NCBI GenBank assembly: GCA_015179125.1
Contig: WHVA01000025.1
Span: 310,001-374,000 of the forward strand
Length of the DNA stretch: 64,000 nt
Origin: Gautieria morchelliformis
Taxonomy: Eukaryota; Basidiomycota; Agaricomycetes; Gomphales; Gomphaceae
Reading direction: 5' to 3'
The notes beneath the pieces were generated by a model. The model was not told where the DNA came from. It ran no database searches and worked only from the letters and a program-made list of their open reading frames with translations. Position 1 is the stretch's first letter. Every line of letters starts with the position of its first letter. This document shows, in pieces, positions 29,211 through 37,400 of the stretch. Both the position numbers and the translations under genes were made by a program.

Positions 29211-29843
29211 TTAGGAATCGATACCCGCGGGCGTTTCCGGACGGGAACGCTCGTGCTCAACCCACTTCATCCTCATTCCATCCTCCGTAAAATAGCAGGC
29301 GCGAAATTTGTATTCTCGCCTCGTTGTTCTCCTGCTGCTCCCTTCTCCCCTCCCCCCGTCTCCCTGAGTGGCCTCACCCTCCAATATTTTCGTGTCGGTC
29401 ATGCCGGGGATGGATTCATCAATCCGAACGAGGGTCGGGGACTCATCGACTCGCCTCGCTGCGCCACTGAATCTTTCCACCGGCGCTGCCTCGAGGCTTC
29501 CATCGAGCCTCGAACCCAGCGTGCGGTTGTTTAGCATGTGTTGTTGCGAGGGGAGTACGCGTGGTGTCCCTCGTCGTGCTACTCGCCCTTTCCCTTTGTC
29601 TCTTGCTCGAGCTTCACCGCCATCTTTCTCCCCTGATGAATTACTCCTTCTGGGGCATTTAGGCAAGCCCAATGATAATGGAGGCCTATCTGGCGCATTG
29701 CCTGGGAGAGGCGGCAGAGCAAGACGCCTATTGGCCAGATATTCCCTGTATGCGAGGGCATCGGCCTGGGTGAGGCTCAGGAGGCCCAATTCCTGAAGGG
29801 ACGGTAAGTCGGTTTTGTTATCGTTGGTGGTGGGATGTCCCAT
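29211..29843 (-). CDS. Hypothetical 210-aa protein, single exon
   Basis: An uninterrupted minus-strand frame starts at ATG 29,843 (MGHPTTNDNKTD). An N-terminal part rich in Leu (LPSLQELGLLSLTQADALAYREYL) precedes a basic, disordered middle (ARARDKGKGRVARR) and a C-terminal YKFRACYFTEDGMRMKWVEHE segment. No transmembrane segment or known motif is seen. It lies between a TBCA pseudogene and an unrecognised fragment, so it may itself be a remnant. Codon usage resembles the host genes. Confidence 0.45.
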   Translation of the reverse strand: MGHPTTNDNKTDLPSLQELGLLSLTQADALAYREYLANRRLALPPLPGNAPDRPPLSLGLPKCPRRSNSSGEKDGGEARARDKGKGRVARRGTPRVLPSQQHMLNNRTLGSRLDGSLEAAPVERFSGAARRVDESPTLVRIDESIPGMTDTKILEGEATQGDGGRGEGSSRRTTRREYKFRACYFTEDGMRMKWVEHERSRPETPAGIDS

Positions 29844-30361
29844 TTTGTGTGTCCTGGTGCGGCAGAGACGTGATCAGTATCGGAAGAGAGGCAACACAGA
29901 TTACTTGCGACAGAGGTGAAGAGGTTGAGTGACAACGACACCGGGAAAATGGAGATGCGAGGAAAATCAGAACAATTCTTAATACTTACGTTCAAAACCG
30001 AGTGAACTCGCGTGAACTGAAGATGCAGGGTGGTAAGAAGGATGCGAGAGGGAAAGGTAGAGTGTTGCGGCAAGTGCACTGACGTTGACTTTTAAGTAGA
30101 ATCGCCATTAAGTAGAATCGCCATACGCGAGGACGCCACGTGACATGTGTGTCGCGCATGTAGCAGGCGAGGCTGTTTAAAATGCTGCCAGAATGGAAGA
30201 CAATGCACGGGGGCATCTCAGTTCGCTGGCAGCCAGGTGGATTTCTAATTCACAGAAATGTACGCTAGCTACCATATTCACTACACAATTACTCACAGCC
30301 CAGCAGCTCTTGTTACATAACGTGCCGAGCGGGCACAGAAACAAGAGATGTTTGAACTAAA
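29844..30361. other. Spacer upstream of the hypothetical gene
   Basis: No gene seen. A 16-bp unit (TAAGTAGAATCGCCAT) is repeated twice in tandem around 30,094-30,124. Confidence 0.5.
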
Positions 30362-30433
30362 CGGTGTGTATATTTGGAATATAGTCACGGTGTTGATTCC
30401 TCATTCAATATTCTATTCTAAATATACACACCG
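30362..30433. repeat. Short inverted repeat (hairpin, 20-bp arms)
   Basis: CGGTGTGTATATTTGGAATA (30,362-30,381) pairs almost perfectly with TATTCTAAATATACACACCG (30,414-30,433), around a loop of about 32 nt. AT-rich arms of this type resemble the ends of a tiny foldback element, but no target duplication is evident. Confidence 0.7.
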
Positions 30434-30467
30434 TTCATTCAACATCCTATTTCAAATATACCTCACC

Positions 30468-30975
30468 ATGGTCACTCCAGAGGAAGTACCTTGTGTATCG
30501 AGCTTACTCTACCGTCTGGACGTTGTCTGGAGCACCTCAATCTCCCATTTTACACCTTTGTTCCCTGAGACACAGAAGGTACATACAGTCTCTCTCTCTC
30601 TTTGAATTTCATTCAATTTACACGGCTTTTCTTCGTAGCTATATTCGGTCAGCACGCTGATTTAACACCCAACTCTTCCCTCCGATCCATGACATTCCCC
30701 AGTTTGATTCTATATGGTGATGATACAGAAGCATCCACCCCTAGTGCCGGATGGATCGGGAACATTCTTTCTCAACGCGCCGGAAGAACTTTCCTTGCGC
30801 GAGCTTCCCCAACTCGCTTCGTTGTTCAGAGAGAATCAGCGATTTTCACGGCTCACAAGTGTATTATTCGTGACTTACGGCAACCCTGAGGGTGGACTGA
30901 GGGAAAAGGTACACCTTAGGATCAAGGATAGCTTATCTGATCTGGACGCGAGAGGGAGACTCCAGCTCATATGAC
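30468..30975 (+). pseudogene. Unrecognised coding fragment
   Basis: A first exon-like piece after ATG 30,468 (MVTPEEVPCV, SLLYRLDVVWSTSISHF) ends at an AAG/GTACAT donor-like site. A second piece (about 30,714-30,974) encodes VPDGSGTFFLNAPEELSL, LPQLASLFRENQRFSRL, SVLFVTYGNPEGGLREK and KDSLSDLDARGRL before a stop. The composition is clearly protein-like and of host type. The connection between them contains stops, so I treat it as a partial or broken gene. I do not recognise the family. Confidence 0.45.
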
Positions 30976-31136
30976 CAGCGCACGCGTTAAACCAGCTCGT
31001 CTGGTTTAAATGTTACGACATTATTTATTGATACTTATCCATCTGACTGTGTTTAGAGTTTGATCAGCTCTCTTGTACCTGCCCGAGCTGCAGTTAAGTC
31101 ATTCGCATATTGGTTTGGGAATAAAATCAGAAACGT

Positions 31137-31720
31137 CCATGGGTATCGGTCCAACCTATGCAGCTCCCAGAGTACTTGGACTCACGGGGCTCTCTGTTAA
31201 TGACGTTGGCCTGCTTGATGTGAGCAACCTGATGTCCGTGTGTTGGTCGATGCTGAAGTCCTTCACATCAACGAGGCATTTGCGTCCATGTATGTTTACT
31301 GTGTTCGTAAGCTCGGCCTGGACCCCGGGAAAGTGAATGTCAACGGCAGCGCGATTGCTCTTGGTCATCCTTTAGGTGAGTTTCTGATTCGCCACTCCAA
31401 TTCTTCCTTGACGTGCTTTCTTTGAAATGGAACCGGTAAGCTCGGGTTACGCGATTGCTCTTGGTCGTGCTTTAGATGAGTTTCTGATGTCGCCACTCCA
31501 ATTTTTCCTTGACGTATTTTCTTGTGTTTACGTGCTACAGGACCCAGACCGATCGTAATAGGACTTGCAGAGTTAGACCAAAGAGGGGAAAAGGTAAGGC
31601 TCGGACAAACCATCCTCGCCTCCATCTGTTCTTGACTGTCTCTGTGATAGATATTAGTTACGTCCATGTGTGCATGAGTGCTGCCGGTGTAGTTGTGCGA
31701 GGAAAAGTAGGACAGCCTGT
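31137..31720 (+). pseudogene. 3-ketoacyl-CoA thiolase C-terminal pseudogene
   Basis: [27 protein letters not shown] is followed, across a short intron or disrupted stretch, by [37 protein letters not shown], the thiolase NEAF and GHP signatures. GPRPIVIGLAELDQRGEK and ILVTSMC follow after further introns. This is the C-terminal domain of the peroxisomal-type thiolase used in beta-oxidation. The N-terminal half is missing, the final segment (GVVVRG region) is frameshifted, and about 80-100 bp around the GHPL/donor junction is duplicated in tandem. Confidence 0.8.
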
Positions 31721-32239
31721 GTGGAAGCAGCACAAACACATACCTAAATATTTCAACAGGGAACAATAAGATAGCGATTACTCGCAAAACCCGATTAAAT
31801 CATCGTCAGTTGCGCGACCGGAGCACCATAATCAGATGGTGAACAGAAACTATAACGTCACTCGCAAAGGAATCTGGAGTGTCCACACCAGCAAGAAGTT
31901 TGCAGATTCCCTGGAAGACCCAACGCATACATACTCCGCAGCGGCCTTGTCACATTTTTGGAGCGTTTGGTCTTGCGCAGTTCTAATTGCCTGCGTATGT
32001 TAATAACGCCCAAGCCACCTCGTTGTCTTCCACGCACTCCACATTTCGGCCGGAGTAGATTACTGTCGTATACGTCACATCATGTGACCAATTCGCTGCC
32101 AGCGGTCCGGTCTCCAGAGTTTCTCCGCACATATAAGGGAGCAACGAACACCACGTCTCTCCAGGGTCCTCCGTTCCTACAAGGTAGTTGCCACAGATCA
32201 CCTTCATATATTCCCCACCCACCTCACAGAATCTAGAAT
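31721..32239. other. Upstream region of the aldo-keto reductase gene
   Basis: No gene seen. A TATA-like ATATAAGG lies at about 32,130-32,137, some 105 bp before the reductase start codon, and is a reasonable core-promoter candidate. Confidence 0.45.
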
Positions 32240-33731
32240 ATGGCTGCAGTCGCTTTGAAACGAACCGGTCAGAAGGTAAGCTTAGGTCCTTGTTAGTCAT
32301 GTGCAATCATTGCATATCTCACAATTCTGACGCTAGATGCCTCTTGTGGGGTAAGTCTAGATGTCATACGATGATCGTATGTTTACTCTGCTCTTGATAG
32401 TTTTGGTCTCTGGAAGGTGACTCTTCTCGTCCTTTGGTACATATATAATGTGCTGATCAGGATTAAAGGTCACTAAATCTGCTACTGCCGACGTACGTCA
32501 AGTCTCCAAGTCAGTATATTAAGCCTGAGCTCTACTTCAGACCGTTTACAATGCGATCAAACACGGATATCGCTTGCTCGATGGTGCTGGCGACTACGGT
32601 AATGAAAAGGAGGCTGGAGAAGGCGTTCAAAGGGCCATCAAAGACGGGCTTGTAAAAAGAGAGGAGCTATGTATGCGGGAAATCTGTGCCAAACTTCGTA
32701 CACACTGACGGTCTAGCGTCATAGTCATCACTAGCAAGCTCTGGAACACCTTCCACAAGCACGAACACGTTAAAATGGCCGCGAAGCTGCAGCTTGGTCT
32801 CTGGGGCATCGACTGTTCGTTTTCCCTCTCAATGCTTTGATTACGTCTGATATCAATGTAGATTTCGACCTGTTTTTGGTTCACTTCCCCATCCCGCTCA
32901 AGTATGTCGATCCTGCGGAACGTTACCCTCCGGAATGGTACAATGATGCCGCCAAGACTAAAGTTGTTCTTCGTACGCAAACTAACTCATTCAGGATAAT
33001 TATAATGCTCATACCATTTTGAAGAGAAAACATCGTACCAGGAGACGTGGAAAGCCATGGAAGAACTCGTCGACGAAGGGATGACGAAGAACATTGGAGT
33101 CAGGTCCGTGATCAGTGGGATAGGGCACGCTCAACGCTGCTGATTTTAATTTGTGCAGTAACGTCGCTGGAGTACTTTTGATCGATATCCACACCTACGC
33201 TCGTTACGAGCCCCAAGTCTTGCAGATTGAACACCATCCCTACCTCACGCAGGAGCAGCTCGTCGACTTTGCGACGAAGACCCACGGGATGGCTATCACT
33301 GCCTATTCCTCTTTGGGACCGCAGTCTTACGTGGAGCTCGGCGGGGACCAGGGCGTCGAAAGCCTGCAAAAGCATCCTACCATCACCGCGATCGCTAAAG
33401 CACACTCGCGCTGTACGTCCTGCACTGCGCTGCTCTATCTCTGTTGATCTTGATGTTTGCACAGCTCCCGCCCAGGTGGCTCTGCGATGGGCCACCCAGC
33501 GCGGCATCGCGGTCATTCCCAAGTCGAACAACCTGGGGCGCATCATAGAAAACCTGGCGGTCACCGACTTTGATCTTTCGGCGCAGGAGATTGCTGCGAT
33601 AAGTGGTCTGAACCGCAACCTGCGGTATGTGTCCCCCGTTTGGAAAATGGCAATGCCGAGTGTCTCAACCCTGGTTTATTAGATTCAACGACCCTGCCGG
33701 GATTGACCCGCAATGCGCGATCTTTGCCTAG
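32240..33731 (+). CDS. Aldo-keto reductase, D-xylose reductase type
   Basis: Eleven exons splice in frame to 320 aa, the usual length of fungal xylose reductases: 32,240-32,275; 32,337-32,350; 32,401-32,416; 32,469-32,492; 32,541-32,670; 32,725-32,814; 32,862-32,972; 33,025-33,103; 33,159-33,412; 33,465-33,624; 33,683-33,731. The catalytic tetrad is present: Asp44 and Tyr49 ([11 protein letters not shown]), Lys78 (ITSKLW) and His111 (FLVHFP). The coenzyme loop [10 protein letters not shown] carries the KSNxxxR pattern that binds NAD(P)H 2'-phosphate. [19 protein letters not shown] is diagnostic of this subfamily. It should reduce xylose (and related aldoses) to polyols in the cytosol. The first four exons are only 14-36 nt, a striking 5' fragmentation. 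Confidence 0.92.
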
Positions 33732-34132
33732 AATTTTTTTTCTGGCTGACCAGAGACAAAGTAGTAACCGTGTAATAGGTTCCATATCAATACGATCAAC
33801 GACTGTTTACCCCTGACAATCCATGGAAGTAGCTCGGCATCACTGCTGGCATGATTGAAACTGACTGAAAGAGGGCAGTAGGTTTTTTTTTTTTCTTGTT
33901 TTCCGCTACCAAGATGAATATGACTGGTAAAGCTGTGACTGGCCGACTACGTAATTCTATGATTCCAGTGGAGATGAGTACAGTACGGAAGCTAGAAGGA
34001 TGTAATTGTCCGTGCTAGAGAACATTGGCATTCCAGAAGACCTTACCCTTCCGTGGGCAGCTGTCGGGGGAAGAGCTGACTTTGAAACTGTGGCTGCTCC
34101 GAACGTCTGTCGTCCTTTCAGGGGCGGCTGAC
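33732..34132. other. Spacer
   Basis: 3' flank of the reductase gene, with a T-tract at about 33,885. No gene seen. Confidence 0.5.
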
Positions 34133-34372
34133 AACAGCCAGCCGCTCTATTTGCCTCTACACAACATACCGAAGGGACGGCCATGCAATGGCCTCAATTG
34201 CTCCTACTATTAGCCCGTCTCACCTAATTTTTACCAGCCTGAGAGGTTCAAGAATCAAAGGAATCAAAGATTCCTTTTTCTTGAACCTCTCAGGCTGGTA
34301 AAAATTAGGTGAGACTGTCCCTTCGTTATGTTGTGTAGAGGCAAATAAAGCGGCTGGCTGTTGTCAGCCGCC
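34133..34372. repeat. Long nested palindrome at the 5' end of the repeat gene
   Basis: The outer arms (34,133-34,188 side and 34,317-34,372) match at all but two of 56 positions. The inner arms (34,217-34,254 and 34,278-34,315) are a perfect 38-bp inverted repeat around a loop that itself holds an 8-bp stem. Between the left outer and inner arms is a 21-bp copy (34,181-34,201) of the start-codon region of the downstream gene (34,405-34,425), with two differences. The right arm ends about 40 bp before the start codon, and a TATAAG lies in that gap. Confidence 0.9.
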
Positions 34373-34411
34373 CTACCTGCACACAGTATAAGAACCGGGG
34401 GCCACCATGCC

Positions 34412-37400
34412 ATGGCCTCAATCGCACTCTTGAACATGAACCCCCATCAAGTATACGTCTTTTTGCAAGGCTTTATCGCACTGTATATAATCGCGGTGAC
34501 CGTCCCTTCGATCTCGCTTGATCTCTACCAGCGCGCCTCCACCGCCTCCCCGCCCTACTGGACTAAGCCGAGAAATCCCACGGAAGACTCGAGTAGCCCA
34601 GTCACGCCCGATAATTTCGTCCAGGAACATTATGTTTCCTTCAATAGCGATAAACCAAGCCCGCCGTCGAGTAGCCCAATCACACCCGATATTTTCGTCC
34701 AAGAGCAATCTGTTTCCTTCAATAAACCAAGCCCGCCGTCGAGTAGCCCAGTCACAGCCGATATTTTCGTCCAGGAACATTGTGTTGCCTTCAATAGCGA
34801 TAAACCAAGCCCGCCGTCGAGTAGCCCAATCACACCCGATATTTTCGTCCAGGAGCAATCTGTTTCCTTCAATAGTGATAAACCAAGCCCGCCATCGAGT
34901 AGCCCAGTCACAGCCGATATTTTCGTCCAGGAACATTCTGTTTCCTTCAATAGTGATAAACCAAGCCCGCCGATACTTCAAGTCGTTGCGAGACCAGCCA
35001 CGGATCATGTGGATATAATGCCGCCTTCCATTGCTTCCATTGCTTCCGCACCCAGCATCCTCTTGGACGTCCTCTGTAAACCTAGTAACTGGCCGACGAT
35101 CGGTCATAGTCCTTGCTGGCTTGCGTTGGGTATCCTGCTGGGCACTGCTGGCACTCTCGGACTCTTCAAATTCTCACTCAAGGCTCGCCGCGGAGATGAG
35201 GAGGCCGATAGTGGATGGGCTCCTCAGATATCCTATTTGTCGACAGTCATAGATGCCAAAAGCACTAGGAAAACATCAAGGTTGGTGCTTCTTTAGATTA
35301 TATGCGGTCATTAACTGGTTTCAATCAGTCCTCACGAGTTATTACCTGCACGCTGCGCTGAGGTGCAGGAAGAGTGTGCGATACCTATAGAATACTTTTT
35401 GAAACGGAAGGAGGAGGATCACCAAGGTTCAGATACAGTCGTCGACTCTCGAAATGATTCCAAGAGCACTATGAAGACGTCAAGGTTGGTGTTTCTTTAG
35501 ATTTTATGCGGTGATTGACTAGGTTCAATCAGTCGCCCACGCTGCGCTGAGGTGCAAGAAGAGTGTGCGATACCTACATTTTTGAAACGGAAGGCGGATC
35601 ACCAAGGTTCAGATACAGTCGTCGAATCTCGAAATGATTCCAAGAGCACTATGAAGACGTCAAGGTTGGTGCTTCTTTAGATTCTATGCGATCATTAACT
35701 GGTTTCAATCAGTCTTCACGAGTTATTACCTGCACGCTGCGCTGAGGTGCAGGAAGAGTGTGCGATACCTACAGAATACTTTTTGAAACGGAAGGCGGAT
35801 CACCAAGGTTCAGATACAGTCGTCGACTCTCGAAATGATTCCAAGAGCACTATGAAGACGTCAAGGTTGGTGTTTCTTTAGATTTTATGCGGTGATTGAC
35901 TAGTTTCAATCAGTCGCCCCGCATTGCTACGCCCACGCTGCGCTGAGGTGCAGGAAGAGTGTGCGATACCTACAGAATACTTTTTGAAACGGAAGGCGGA
36001 TCACCAAGGTTCAGATACAGTCGTCGACTCTCGAAATGATTCCAAGAGCACTATGAAGACGTCAAGGTTGGTGCTTGTTTAGATTCTATGCGATCGTTAA
36101 CTAGTTTCAACCAGTCTTCACGAGTTATTACCTGCACGCTGCGCTGAGGTGCAGGAAGAGTGTGCGATACCTACAGAATACTTTTTGAAACGGAAGGAGG
36201 ATCACCAAGGTTCAGATACAGTCGTCGACTCTCGAAATGATTCCAAGAGCACTATGAAGACGTCAAGGTTGGTGTTTCTTTAGATTTTATGCGGTGATTG
36301 ACTAGTTTCAATCAGTCGCCCCGCATTGCTACGCCCACGCTGCGCTGAGGTGCAGGAAGAGTGTGCGATATCTACAGAATACTTTTTGAAACGGAAGGCG
36401 GATCACCAAGGTTCAGATACAGTCGTCGAATCTCGAAATGATTCCAAGAGCACTATGAAGACGTCAAGGTTGGTGCTTCTTTAGATTCTATGCGATCATT
36501 AACTGGTTTCAATCAGTCTTCACGAGTTATTACCTGCACGCTGCGCTGAGGTGCAGGTAGAGTGTGCGATACCTACAGAATACTTTTTGAAACGGAAGGC
36601 GGATCACCAAGGTTCAGATACAGTCGTCGACTCTCGAAATGATTCCAAGAGCACTATGAAGACGTCAAGGTTGGTGCTTCTTTAAATTTTATGCGGTGAT
36701 TGACTAGTTTTCAATCAGTCGCCCCGCATCGTTACGCCCACGCTGCGCTGAGGTGCAGGAAGAGTGTGCGATACCTATAGAATACTTTTTGAAACCGAAG
36801 GAGGATCACCAAGGTTCACATACAGTCGTCGACTCTCGAAATGATTCCAAGAGCACTATGAAGACGTCAAGGTTGGTGCTTCTTTAGATTTTATGCGGTG
36901 ATTGACTAGTTTTCAATCAGTCGCCCCGCATCGTTACGCACACGCTGCGCTGAGGTGCGGGAAGAGTGTGCGATACCTATAGAATACTTTTTGAAACGGA
37001 AGGAGGAGGATCACCATGGTTCAGATACAGTCGTCGAATCTCGAAATGATTCCAAGAGCACTATGAAGACATCAAGGTTGGTGTTTCTTTAGATTTTATG
37101 CGGTGATTGACTAGTTTCAATCAGTCGCCCCGCATTGCTACGCCCACGCTGCGCTGAGGTGCAGGAAGAGTGTGCGATACCCACAGAATACTTTTTGAAA
37201 CGGAAGGAGGATCACCAAGGTTCAGATACAGTCGTCGACTCTCGAAATGATTCCAAGAGCACTATGAAGACGTCAAGGTTGGTGCTTCTTTAGATTTTAT
37301 GCGGTGATTGACTAGTTTTCAATCAGTCGCCCCGCATCGTTACGCCCACGCTGCGCTGAGGTGCAGGAAGAGTGTGCGATGCCTACAGAATACTTTTTGA

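Noticed and set aside
34591-34974. CRISPR-like repeat-spacer pattern in the 78-bp repeats
   Set aside because: There are no unique spacers between repeats; the whole unit is repeated and coding, and the genome is eukaryotic.
34418-35107. A 229-codon ORF antisense to the first exon of the module gene
   Set aside because: It is the mirror of the 78-bp coding repeats, whose length is a multiple of three. The sense frame has membrane segments and splices in frame; the antisense does not.
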